Assembly (NCBI GenBank): GCA_964432825.1
Contig: CAYSOX010000008.1
Span: 1 to 60,367, forward strand
Source: UMGS1908 sp964432825
GTDB taxonomy: Bacteria; Bacillota; Clostridia; Christensenellales; UBA1242
DNA length: 60,367 nt
Direction of reading: 5' to 3'
Made by a program: the position numbers and the translations under genes. Below are positions 35,439-43,848 of the stretch, one piece after another. Every line of letters starts with the position of its first letter. The first letter of the stretch is position 1. The notes under the pieces were generated by a model. That model did not search any database. It worked only from the letters and a program-made list of their open reading frames with translations, and was not told the origin of the DNA.

Positions 35439-37511
35439 ATGGCTAGAGATGTCGCTTTAGACAAAATTAGAAATATCGGTATTATGGCTCATATTGATGC
35501 TGGTAAAACAACAACAACTGAGCGTATATTGTTCTATACTGGTAAAACCCATAAAATCGGTGAAGTTCATGATGGTCAAGCCACTATGGACTGGATGGAG
35601 CAAGAGCAAGAAAGAGGTATTACTATCACATCTGCTGCAACCACATGTAAATGGAAAGATCATAAGATTAATATCATTGATACCCCAGGACACGTTGACT
35701 TTACAGTAGAAGTTGAAAGAAGTCTTAAGGTTCTTGATGCTGCTATCGAACTTTTCTGCGGTCGTGCAGGTGTTCAGTCTCAATCTGAAACTGTATGGCG
35801 TCAAGCAAACAAGTATGGCGTTCCAAGAATTGCATTTGTTAACAAGATGGATAGAGATGGTGCAGATTTTCTAAATGTTGTTAACCAAATGAATGAAATG
35901 CTAAAAGCAAACGCTGTTCCTATTCAACTACCAATCGGTAGTGCAGATACTTTCAAAGGACTAGTTGACCTAGTTACTATGAAGGCAATCATTTACGAGG
36001 ATGAAAAGGGTACTGTTATGGATACCGTAGAAATCCCTGCAGATATGGTTGATTTATGCAATGAATGGAGGGCAAAACTAATTGAAGCAGTTGCAGAACA
36101 AGACGATGCTTTATTAGAAAAATATTTTAATGGTGAAGAACTAACCGTTGCTGAAATCAAGTCAGGTATCCGTAAAGGTGTTTTAAGTCTTACAATGACC
36201 CCTGTACTATGCGGTTCAGCACTATCAAACAAGGGCGTTCAACCTCTTCTTGATGCGGTTATTGATTACTTCCCAAGTCCACTAGACTTGCCTCCTGTAA
36301 AGGGACAAAATATGGACGGTAGCGAAGGTGAAAGAAAAACCGGAGATGATGAACCTTTGTCTGGTCTTGCATTCAAGATTGCTAAGGATCAATTCGGAAC
36401 ACTTACATTCTTCAGAATTTATAGTGGTAAACTTACTTCAGGTTCTTATGTATATAACTCTACTAAGGATAAGAGAGAAAGAATTGGTAGAATTGTAAGA
36501 ATGCACGCTAATAAGAGAACGGAAGAGGAAGAAGTTTATGCAGGTGATATTGTTGCAATCGTTGGATTGAAAGACACCACAACTGGTGACACTCTTTGTG
36601 ACGAAAAGGCTCCAATCATCCTTGAAAAGATGGACTTCCCAGAACCAGTTATCAGCGTCGCTGTAGAACCAAAAACTAAGGGCGACCAAGAAAAAATGGC
36701 AATTGCATTAGCAAAACTTGCTGAGGAAGACCCTTCATTTAGAAGAGCAACCGATGAAGAAACTGGACAAACTATCATTTCTGGTATGGGTGAACTTCAC
36801 CTTGATATCATTGTTGATAGAATGAAGAGAGAATATAATGTAGATTGTAATGTTGGTGCTCCTCAAGTTGCATATCGTGAAACCATTAAGAAGCCAGTAC
36901 GAGTTGAAGGTAAATTCATTCGTCAAAGTGGTGGTAAGGGTCAATACGGTCATTGCGTAATTGAGATGAGCCCACAAGAACCAGGTGCTGGATATCAATT
37001 TGTAGACCAAATCGTTGGTGGTGCTATTCCTAAGGAATACATTCCTGCAGTTGATAAAGGTATCCAAGAAGCAAAGATGAGTGGTGTGCTTGCAGGCTAC
37101 GATACAGTAGACTTTAAGGTTACACTTGTTGATGGTAGTTACCATGATGTCGACTCATCTGAAATGGCGTTTAAGATTGCTGGTAGTATGGCATTCAAAG
37201 AAGGCGCACAAAAGGCTGACCCAGTTCTACTAGAACCAATTATGAAGGTAGAAATTGAGGTTCCAGACCAATATTTAGGCGATGTAATGGGTGATGTTTC
37301 TAGAAGAAGAGGAAACCTTCAAGGTACAAGTATGAAGGGTGCTTCTCAAATAATTAGAGCAGAAATCCCTATGAGTGAGATGTTCGGTTATGCAACCGAC
37401 CTTCGTTCAAACACTCAAGGTCGTGGTTCTTTCTCAATGGAACTAAGCCACTATGCAGAAGTTCCAAGAAATGTTGCTGAAAAAATTATTGGCGACAGAA
37501 AGAAAGATTAA
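35439..37511 (+). CDS. fusA: Translation elongation factor G
   Basis: This 690-residue GTPase catalyses translocation. G motifs are AHIDAGKTTTTERI, RGITITSAATT, DTPGHVDF and NKMDR near the N-terminus. Domain II onward includes GLAFKIAKDQFGTLTFFRIY, and domain IV contains RQSGGKGQYGHCVIEM. Length and order are those of a housekeeping EF-G rather than a tetracycline-protection paralogue, whose domain IV loops differ. A TTAGGAG SD lies upstream. The 172-base gap after rpsG carries a possible second promoter. Confidence 0.97.
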   Translation: MARDVALDKIRNIGIMAHIDAGKTTTTERILFYTGKTHKIGEVHDGQATMDWMEQEQERGITITSAATTCKWKDHKINIIDTPGHVDFTVEVERSLKVLDAAIELFCGRAGVQSQSETVWRQANKYGVPRIAFVNKMDRDGADFLNVVNQMNEMLKANAVPIQLPIGSADTFKGLVDLVTMKAIIYEDEKGTVMDTVEIPADMVDLCNEWRAKLIEAVAEQDDALLEKYFNGEELTVAEIKSGIRKGVLSLTMTPVLCGSALSNKGVQPLLDAVIDYFPSPLDLPPVKGQNMDGSEGERKTGDDEPLSGLAFKIAKDQFGTLTFFRIYSGKLTSGSYVYNSTKDKRERIGRIVRMHANKRTEEEEVYAGDIVAIVGLKDTTTGDTLCDEKAPIILEKMDFPEPVISVAVEPKTKGDQEKMAIALAKLAEEDPSFRRATDEETGQTIISGMGELHLDIIVDRMKREYNVDCNVGAPQVAYRETIKKPVRVEGKFIRQSGGKGQYGHCVIEMSPQEPGAGYQFVDQIVGGAIPKEYIPAVDKGIQEAKMSGVLAGYDTVDFKVTLVDGSYHDVDSSEMAFKIAGSMAFKEGAQKADPVLLEPIMKVEIEVPDQYLGDVMGDVSRRRGNLQGTSMKGASQIIRAEIPMSEMFGYATDLRSNTQGRGSFSMELSHYAEVPRNVAEKIIGDRKKD

Positions 37512-37570
37512 TTAATTTAGTTTATATTAAAAAAATATAATATAAAAACAAATAAAAGGAGATTTTTAAA

Positions 37571-38779
37571 ATGGCAAAAGCAAAATATGAAAGCAAAAAG
37601 CCTCACGTTAACATTGGTACAATTGGCCACGTTGACCACGGTAAAACAACTTTAACTGCTGCTATCACTATGGTACAAAATCATTTCTTCCCAGGTGTTG
37701 GCGAAGCTAAAGACTATTCTCAAATTGACTCTGCTCCAGAAGAGCGTCAAAGAGGTATTACAATTAACACATCTCACGTTGAGTACGAGACTGAAAATCG
37801 TCACTATGCTCACGTAGACTGCCCAGGACACGCAGACTATGTTAAAAATATGATTACTGGTGCTGCTCAAATGGACGGTGCTATCCTTGTAGTCGCTGCT
37901 TCTGATGGTCCTATGCCTCAAACTCGTGAACACATCCTTCTTGCTCGTCAGGTTGGTGTTCCAAGAATCGTTGTATTCATGAACAAGTGTGATCAAGTTG
38001 ATGACCCAGAACTACTAGACCTAGTAGAAATGGAAATCAGAGAAATCCTTAACCAATACAATTTCCCTGGAGATGATACTCCAATCGTTCGTGGTTCAGC
38101 ACTTAATGCTTTGGAAGCATCTAAGGCTGGAAAGTGGGACGACCCAGCAGTTGCTCCTATTAAGGAACTTATGGCTGCTGTTGACTCATTTATCCCAGAA
38201 CCAGAAAGAGATAAAGACAAGCCATTCTTAATGCCTATCGAAGATGTATTCACAATCACTGGTCGTGGTACAGTTGCTACAGGTAGAGTAGAAAGAGGCG
38301 TTCTAAAGATGAACGACACAGTTGAAATCGTTGGTATCCGTGAAACTCAACAAACAGTTGTAACTGGTATCGAAATGTTCAGAAAACTACTAGACGAAGC
38401 GCTAGCAGGTTACAATGTAGGTGTTCTACTACGTGGTATCCAAAGAACTGACATCGAAAGAGGTCAAGTACTTTGCAAACCAGGTTCAATTCACCCACAT
38501 ACCGAATTCTCTGGTCAAGTATACGTACTAACCAAGGAAGAAGGTGGCCGTCATACTCCATTCTTCAACAACTATCGTCCACAATTCTATTTCAGAACAA
38601 CCGACGTTACTGGTTCAGTTGAACTTCCAGCAGGTGTTGAAATGGTTATGCCTGGTGATAACGTAACTATGAATGTTAAGTTAATTACCCCAATCGCTAT
38701 CGAAGAAGGACTACGTTTCGCTATCCGTGAAGGTGGCAGAACAGTTGGTTCTGGTGTCGTTTCTAAGATTATTAAGTAA
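37571..38779 (+). CDS. tuf: Translation elongation factor Tu
   Basis: This 402-residue EF-Tu delivers aminoacyl-tRNA to the ribosome. G motifs GHVDHGKTTL, RGITI, DCPGHADY and NKCD are intact. Domain II (about 210-300) carries VFTITGRGTVATGRVERG, and domain III carries TPFFNNYRPQFYFRTTDV. In the segment RGQVLCKPGSIHPHT a Cys replaces the common Ala (E. coli A375 region, where substitutions affect elfamycin response). Without an alignment I treat that as natural variation. The gene follows fusA by 59 bases and ends at a terminator. Confidence 0.97.
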   Translation: MAKAKYESKKPHVNIGTIGHVDHGKTTLTAAITMVQNHFFPGVGEAKDYSQIDSAPEERQRGITINTSHVEYETENRHYAHVDCPGHADYVKNMITGAAQMDGAILVVAASDGPMPQTREHILLARQVGVPRIVVFMNKCDQVDDPELLDLVEMEIREILNQYNFPGDDTPIVRGSALNALEASKAGKWDDPAVAPIKELMAAVDSFIPEPERDKDKPFLMPIEDVFTITGRGTVATGRVERGVLKMNDTVEIVGIRETQQTVVTGIEMFRKLLDEALAGYNVGVLLRGIQRTDIERGQVLCKPGSIHPHTEFSGQVYVLTKEEGGRHTPFFNNYRPQFYFRTTDVTGSVELPAGVEMVMPGDNVTMNVKLITPIAIEEGLRFAIREGGRTVGSGVVSKIIK

Positions 38780-38861
38780 TTTACTATTAAAACATAAATA
38801 AGAGTTGAAAAACAATTATTTAAGTTAAATAGTTTATTGATAAACTTACAAATACACAAAC

Positions 38862-38897
38862 AAAGAGGCTTTCAGATTAATTCTGAAGGCCCCTTTT
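38862..38897 (+). terminator. Terminator of the str operon
   Basis: GGCTTTCAGA/TCTGAAGGCC, with an AAAG/CTTT extension and a T-run. It ends exactly where a spurious upstream ATG of the next gene begins, so the downstream peptide locus is probably transcribed separately or by read-through. Confidence 0.8.
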
Positions 38898-38921
38898 ATG
38901 TATAAATTTAGGAGTTTTGGT

Positions 38922-39503
38922 TTGATTAAATTTATTGATAATAATATTGCAATAAAATATTTTACAAAGCATATAAAAAAGCGTATTAACAATTTTTGTT
39001 TGAAAACTTGTGAAATTTTTAAATTGCCAAATAATGTTGACATAACTATTATTATGTTAGATGAACACAAGTTTATTGATAAATTAAAAATTAAACATAC
39101 AAAAGCGAGTGCGTTATGTGAAGGTAAAAAAATTTATATTAATGCAGGAGATATATCTAGGAAAGACTTTATTGAAGTTTTATATCACGAAATAGTTCAT
39201 TGCTTATTGAATGAAGTTTATGGTTTGCAAGAATATTGGGTTTCTGAAGGATGTGCAATATATTTTTCTGGGCAGTTGGGAGGGTTGTTAAGGACCGCTG
39301 AATTCGATAAATTGGAAATAAACAAATATTCTATAAAATGTTTAGAAAATAATTTTGATTTTAGCTTTATGGACTATTTATTGTCAGGTATATATATAAA
39401 ATATATATATGAAACCCAAAATGAAGTTTTTTATTTGTTAATATCGGGGAAAATTAAAGTTTATGATTTTGAAAAAGATGCAATTTCTTTTGTAAATGCT
39501 TGA
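38922..39503 (+). CDS. HEXXH metallopeptidase of the peptide locus
   Basis: This 193-residue soluble protein has the zinc-peptidase motif HEIVH at residues 89-93 and a glutamate in WVSEGCAIYF, 16 residues after the last His. That is the gluzincin arrangement of Peptidase_MA-type proteins. Start: an ATG at 38898 lies in the terminator T-run, whereas TTG 38922 has TTAGGAG at 7-base spacing and is chosen. It lies 51 bases before a 31-residue precursor-like peptide and its radical SAM enzyme, so it may remove the leader, process the mature peptide or destroy it for immunity. No signal peptide or TM is visible, so processing would be cytoplasmic. The family is clear; the role is inferred. Confidence 0.8.
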   Translation: MIKFIDNNIAIKYFTKHIKKRINNFCLKTCEIFKLPNNVDITIIMLDEHKFIDKLKIKHTKASALCEGKKIYINAGDISRKDFIEVLYHEIVHCLLNEVYGLQEYWVSEGCAIYFSGQLGGLLRTAEFDKLEINKYSIKCLENNFDFSFMDYLLSGIYIKYIYETQNEVFYLLISGKIKVYDFEKDAISFVNA

Positions 39504-39514
39504 CATATATATAT

Positions 39515-39540
39515 TATAATTTACTTGTAAAAATTACAAG
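39515..39540 (+). promoter_or_regulatory. -10-like TATAAT plus inverted repeat overlapping the precursor SD
   Basis: TATAAT at 39515-39520 is followed by a perfect 7-bp inverted repeat, CTTGTAA-AAA-TTACAAG, at 39524-39540. Its right arm touches the AAGGAGG SD. It could be an operator or an SD-masking hairpin. No properly spaced -35 is seen. Confidence 0.5.
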
Positions 39541-39554
39541 GAGGGTAAGTTCTT

Positions 39555-39650
39555 ATGAAGATTATTCTTAATGCTTCAGAAACTGCAGTTGAATCGTCTA
39601 CAAAGCAATACCTTTGTGGACCATGCTCGCATTATGGTGGATGCAATTAG
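39555..39650 (+). CDS. 31-residue Cys-containing peptide, probable RiPP precursor
   Basis: This tiny gene has an excellent SD (AAGGAGGG, 9 bases before ATG) and ends in TAG. The N-terminal part is leader-like (MKIILNASETAVES, residues 1-14). The C-terminal part is core-like, with Cys21, Cys24 and Cys30 in CGPCSHYGGCN and a Tyr at 19 and 27. Short length, a Cys/Gly-rich end and position directly before a radical SAM-SPASM enzyme are the hallmarks of a ribosomally made, post-translationally modified peptide. Likely modifications are thioether or other radical-formed crosslinks. I do not match it to a named RiPP family. A 14-bp hairpin starts at its stop codon. Confidence 0.8.
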   Translation: MKIILNASETAVESSTKQYLCGPCSHYGGCN

Positions 39651-39683
39651 CCTAATGATGGATTTATTTCCATCATTAGGCTA
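39648..39683 (+). promoter_or_regulatory. 14-bp perfect hairpin between precursor and maturase
   Basis: TAGCCTAATGATGG/CCATCATTAGGCTA with an 8-base loop includes the precursor stop codon. There is no T-run, so it is more likely an RNA-stabilising or partial attenuating element that keeps precursor mRNA in excess over maturase mRNA than a full terminator. Confidence 0.75.
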
Positions 39684-39701
39684 GGGTAGGAGGTGATTGT
39701 A

Positions 39702-41075
39702 ATGGAAAGTTTTACAAAGTATAGTTATATAAACAAAACAAAAGAGGGTTATTATTTATTTAATTTAAATAATGGGGCATTAATTTCGCTAGATGATGAA
39801 ATGGTATGTAAAATTGATAACTTAAAAAATAATAAGTTTGATATATTGTCTAAAGAAGAACTGACTACACTTAGAGAATTGGGCTTTATAGTTAATCAAT
39901 TAAACGACCAGCAATGGGCTGGTGTTAATAAACTTACATACGCGGTTTCTAAATATAACAATTTAAACGAACGTTTAAAAATAGATTTTGCAATTACAAA
40001 TAAATGTAATTTTTGTTGCCCATATTGTTTTGAAAGAAGCGAATTAAATCGGTGTTCAAATAATGATAAAAACAACCTAATGGAAACATCAATAAAATAG
40101 CTTGAATACATTAAATTGTCAATTAAGCACGGAATAAAAAACGTGGAGTTGGTGTTTTATGGTGGAGAGCCGACAGTAGAGAGAGATTTTGTTATCGATT
40201 TTATTAATAAGGTAAATAATATAACAAAGCCTGATAATGTTAATTTTAAATATATATTTGTGACAAATGGTTATTTATTTGATAGTTCGATAATAAATAA
40301 ACTGTCAAGTGAAAATTGTAAATATATACAAATTACTATTGATGGCGAAAAAGAGTTTCATAACCAAAGAAGAACAAACAACGACAAGATAAATACATTT
40401 GATGTAATTATTGAAAATATAAATCGGTTATGTAAAAATGGGTTTAATACGGTTATAAGATTAAATGTGGATAAAACTAATTTTGATAGTATTTTGAAAT
40501 TTATTAAAAATATAGATAAGTATATTGATAAAAAGTATTATGGGACATGTTTAAGATTGGATATTGCTCGAGTTTTTGGAAGCGAAAACTCTTTTGGTTT
40601 ATATGAATTTGAAAAATACAGAAAAAAGCTTGTAGAAATTGCGACAAAAAAACGATTAATATCACACAGGTTAAATTCTCAGCCGTTAACGGCTTTTTGT
40701 ATTGCAGAGTGCTTGTCTAAGGATTTGGTTGTAGATTATAAAGGAAATTTATATAGATGCTGGAATAATGTGTTTGATGAAAAGTTCAGGATTGGTGATT
40801 TAGATTCTCTAAAAAAAAGGAATTATGATTCGTTTGAACATTCGCTTATTACACAGAACTATGTTGCAAACTTATCGTTGGAAAATATTAACAATAAAAA
40901 ATGTTTTGATTGTATATTTGTAAAGTATTGTCAAGGATTATGTCCAAATGTTAGGCAAAAGATTTTAAATGGGGAGGAAGAGGATATACATAGAAACAAT
41001 AAATGCAAGAAAATTATAGAAGAAAGATTAAAACAATCAATAAAGTGGGTGATACATAATGATAAGAGTGAATAA
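39702..41075 (+). CDS. Radical SAM-SPASM peptide maturase interrupted by one in-frame UAG
   Basis: Read through, this is a 457-residue maturase. It has a PqqD-like recognition region (about 15-66), the radical SAM cluster motif CNFCCPYC (Cys102, 106, 109) and GGEPT at 154-158. Its Cys-rich C-terminal SPASM region contains FCIAEC, YRCW, KCFDCIFVKYCQGLC and a final KCKK. Codon 133 (40098-40100) is TAG; both sides are in the same frame and strongly family-like. So either a nonsense mutation has split the gene or this UAG is suppressed. UAG followed by C is a relatively leaky context. An internal TTG at 40116 could start the second half, but that lacks the cluster. ATG 39702 is chosen for its GGAGGTGAT SD. 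It overlaps the ABC-F gene by 17 bases. Confidence 0.78.
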
Positions 41076-42621
41076 TCTAACTATTACAACTCTAAAAGGG
41101 CGATGTTTGATTGATGGATTGACGATGGTGCTTAATAGCGGTGATAAGTTGGCTATTATTGGAGAAGAAGGGAATGGAAAGTCAACATTATTAAAAGCCA
41201 TTTATAATAATTCCATCGTTGAGGAGTATTGTCATATTACTGGGTCGATTACAAAAGAGGGGGCGGTAATTGGTTTTTTGGAGCAAAAATTAAATCCTGA
41301 GTGGAATGCACTTAATGTGTGGGATTATTTTTTAAGAGAAACCCCAGAGTCGGATTCGGATTATGAAGCATATAACAATTTTCAACAAATTGAAACGGCG
41401 TTTAAAAAGTTTGATTTGGAAACGAAATATTTACAATATGATACACCAATCGGCCAATTGTCTGGTGGAGAACGAGTAAAACTTCAACTTGCAAGACTTT
41501 GGATTTCAAATAGTGATGCCTATTTTCTAGATGAACCAACAAATGATTTAGACATAGAAACATTGGAAAAATTAGAGGAGTTTATAAAAACAACATCAAA
41601 GCCAGTAGTTTTTATATCACACGACGAAACTCTTTTAGAAAATGTAGCAAATAGAATTTTACATATAGAACAATTAATAAAAAAATCCAAGCCAAAATTC
41701 ACTTTGGAAAAATGCAGTTATAATGAATATACAACAAAACGAGCAAGACAGATAGACCATCAAACACAAATGGCGTATAGTCAAAGACGCGAAAAAGAAA
41801 AAAAGGAAGAGATATTAAGACAAATCAAACAAAAGGTTGAAAATGCTTTAGTTGCAGCGAAAAAAGATCCGTCGTCAGGAAGAATTATAGCAAAGAAAAT
41901 GGCAAACATAAAAGCACAAGAGCGTCGTAACGAAAATGAAGAATTAATAGAAATTCCTAGTGTAGAAGAGGCTATAAAGTTGGTTGTGGACAAATCTTTG
42001 ACGGTACCATCGCAAAAGAGAGTGTTGGATTTGGAAATCTCAGAATTAAGAGCGGGAGAAAAAGAGTTGGCAAGGAATATAGAGCTACATATAAAAGGGG
42101 CTGAAAGAGTTGCAATTGTTGGGAAAAATGGGTGTGGCAAGTCGACTCTTATTAGAAAAATTGTGTTAGAATTAACAAAAGTATCGGGTTTAAGTGTTGG
42201 GTATTTTTCTCAAAATTATGATGAAATGTTAGATTTTGATTCAACGCCAGTAGAAGAATTGTTAAATTCTTCAATTGACTTTAATCCAAGAACTTTGCTT
42301 GGAAGCCTAAAGTTTACAAAAGAAGAAATGGAGCATAAAGTTCGAGATTTAAGCGAGGGTCAAAAAGCAAAATTGTTATTAATGAAATTGATTATAGAAA
42401 AAAATAATTGTTTAGTTTTAGATGAGCCAACTCGCAATTTAAGTCCGTTGTCAAATCCAGCTGTTAGAAAAATGTTGAATGAGTATAACGGTGTAATCAT
42501 TTCGGTGTCACATGATAGGAAGTTTATTAGTGAGGTGTGTCAAAAAGTTTATTTGTTAAATGAAAGAGGTTTGCAAAATTGTACAAATCAAATTTTTGGC
42601 GAAAACCAATCTGCACAATGA
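41059..42621 (+). CDS. ABC-F family ATPase, possible ribosome-protection/self-immunity protein
   Basis: This 520-residue protein has two nucleotide-binding domains and no membrane helices, which defines ABC-F. Domain 1 has GEEGNGKST, LSGGE and DEPTNDLD. The linker is a charged, helical region (about 225-300, QRREKEKKEEILRQIKQKVE). Domain 2 has GKNGCGKST, a diverged signature LSEGQ and DEPTRNLSP. ABC-F proteins bind the ribosomal E-site and either regulate translation or protect against peptidyl-transferase and exit-tunnel antibiotics. Overlap with the maturase gene ties it to the peptide locus, so it could protect the producer from its own product. It is not an exporter: no TM domain exists here or nearby. 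Confidence 0.88.
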   Translation: MIRVNNLTITTLKGRCLIDGLTMVLNSGDKLAIIGEEGNGKSTLLKAIYNNSIVEEYCHITGSITKEGAVIGFLEQKLNPEWNALNVWDYFLRETPESDSDYEAYNNFQQIETAFKKFDLETKYLQYDTPIGQLSGGERVKLQLARLWISNSDAYFLDEPTNDLDIETLEKLEEFIKTTSKPVVFISHDETLLENVANRILHIEQLIKKSKPKFTLEKCSYNEYTTKRARQIDHQTQMAYSQRREKEKKEEILRQIKQKVENALVAAKKDPSSGRIIAKKMANIKAQERRNENEELIEIPSVEEAIKLVVDKSLTVPSQKRVLDLEISELRAGEKELARNIELHIKGAERVAIVGKNGCGKSTLIRKIVLELTKVSGLSVGYFSQNYDEMLDFDSTPVEELLNSSIDFNPRTLLGSLKFTKEEMEHKVRDLSEGQKAKLLLMKLIIEKNNCLVLDEPTRNLSPLSNPAVRKMLNEYNGVIISVSHDRKFISEVCQKVYLLNERGLQNCTNQIFGENQSAQ

Positions 42622-42673
42622 TTAGTAAAAAAAATATAACACATGAAGAAGTTAAATTTTAAAAAACATTATC

Positions 42674-42719
42674 AAATCCAATAAAGTCCACAAATAATTG
42701 TGGGTTTTATTGGATTTTT
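42674..42719 (+). terminator. Terminator of the peptide locus
   Basis: AAATCCAATAAA/TTTATTGGATTT with an inner CCACA/TGTGG stem and a T-run, 53 bases after the ABC-F stop. Confidence 0.85.
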
Positions 42720-42875
42720 GCGGTTTTTAACTAATGTTTAACGATTGTTAAAAACTATTATAAAATAGCACAAGAATATGAAAAGGTAGGGTAAAAAGTT
42801 GTAAGTACGCTCAATGCAAGTAATAAACTTGTTAGAAATTAAGTCCGAAAGATATATAACTAATTTAATAAATCA

Positions 42876-42914
42876 AGAAAATAGCATTAGGATTTGTTCC
42901 TAATGCTATTTTCT
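42876..42914. terminator. 17-bp perfect hairpin, probably a bidirectional terminator
   Basis: AGAAAATAGCATTAGGA and TCCTAATGCTATTTTCT pair perfectly around a 5-base loop between the ABC-F gene and the convergent RluA gene. The surrounding 42720-43146 contains no gene. Confidence 0.75.
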
Positions 42915-43146
42915 ATTAAAACCCCCATATAGTGAAGTGACCCCTGCGAGGTTCATTTCATAAACGGTTGGATATTTATTAGTTTTGAATAATTTTGTGG
43001 TTTGTTTTTTGTGCCAACATTATAGAAAATTCACAAAGAAAGAGAGTTGTTTTGGGATTGAATTTATAGTTTGCGAAAAATGTATCTTAAAATTTGATGC
43101 TATAATTCTTTATCACTTTTGACAAAATTAATGTTTGTCAATTTTT

Positions 43147-43848
43147 TTATTTTACCATAAGATATTTTTCTAGATTAAACAAGTTCCACATTTTTTCATT
43201 TTCTGGTGGGTAGCAAATAAATCGCATATGGTCTTTGGTTACGGGGTGGTCAAAGGTAAGTTGAACGGCGTATAGGTTTAATAAGCCAGTTTTTGCCTGT
43301 TTTCCGCCGTATTTTACATCGCCGTAAATTGGTGTTCCGAGAGACTTCATCTGAACTCGTGCTTGGTGGCTTCTGCCGGTAATTAGATTAATTTTAACCA
43401 AACTATAGCCTTGTTTTTCTTCTAATACGGTATATTCAAGTTCGGCACGCTTTGCACCTGTTGTGCTTTGTGGCACAATTTCCACCATGTTATTTTTTTC
43501 GTCTTTTTTAAGGTAGTGAACAAGGTGTCCTTGTTTTATTTTTGGTGAGCCAACAACTACTGCAAAATAGGTTTTATGTACATTATCCGTTTTAAATTGT
43601 TCACAAAGTCGGCTTGCTGATTTATCTGTTCGGGCAAAAACCATTACACCGCCCGTTGGTCTATCAAGTCTATGCACAAGTCCGCAATAAACATTGCCTG
43701 GCTTATTGTATTTTTCTTTAATATAAGCCTTTACCATATCCAGCATATTGTCGTCTTTTGATGAGTCTCCTTGAGAGGGAACATTTTGCGGTTTTTCAAC
43801 AACAATAATTTGATTATCTTCAAACAAAATATTTAATTTATTTTCCAT
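43147..43848 (-). CDS. RluA-family 23S rRNA/tRNA pseudouridine synthase
   Basis: This 233-residue enzyme isomerises specific uridines in rRNA or tRNA. The catalytic motif HRLDRPTGG is at 59-67 with nucleophile Asp62, and the later ITGRSHQARVQM is the family's conserved Arg-containing segment. There is no N-terminal S4 domain, so it is of the short single-domain type. The exact target base cannot be told. It overlaps the upstream methyltransferase gene by 11 bases, forming a two-gene RNA-modification unit with the CBS gene further upstream. Confidence 0.9.
   Translation of the reverse strand: MENKLNILFEDNQIIVVEKPQNVPSQGDSSKDDNMLDMVKAYIKEKYNKPGNVYCGLVHRLDRPTGGVMVFARTDKSASRLCEQFKTDNVHKTYFAVVVGSPKIKQGHLVHYLKKDEKNNMVEIVPQSTTGAKRAELEYTVLEEKQGYSLVKINLITGRSHQARVQMKSLGTPIYGDVKYGGKQAKTGLLNLYAVQLTFDHPVTKDHMRFICYPPENEKMWNLFNLEKYLMVK

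Noticed and set aside
38898..38921. ATG 38898 as start of the peptidase gene.
   Set aside because: It lies in the terminator T-run without an SD; TTG 38922 has TTAGGAG at good spacing.
39500..39505. TTGACA as -35 of the precursor promoter.
   Set aside because: It is only 9 bases from the TATAAT at 39515 and overlaps the peptidase stop codon; spacing is impossible for a normal promoter.
40098..40100. Genome-wide reassignment of UAG to an amino acid.
   Set aside because: TAG ends several intact genes here (mscS, rpsL, hydB, hydA, the mini-FTR gene and the precursor peptide), so it is a normal stop.
41059..42621. ABC exporter for the peptide.
   Set aside because: Two fused nucleotide-binding domains with a charged linker and no membrane domain define ABC-F, not a transporter.
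38862..42720. Mobile element carrying the peptide locus.
   Set aside because: No transposase, integrase or flanking direct or inverted repeats were found; the unit sits cleanly between terminators.
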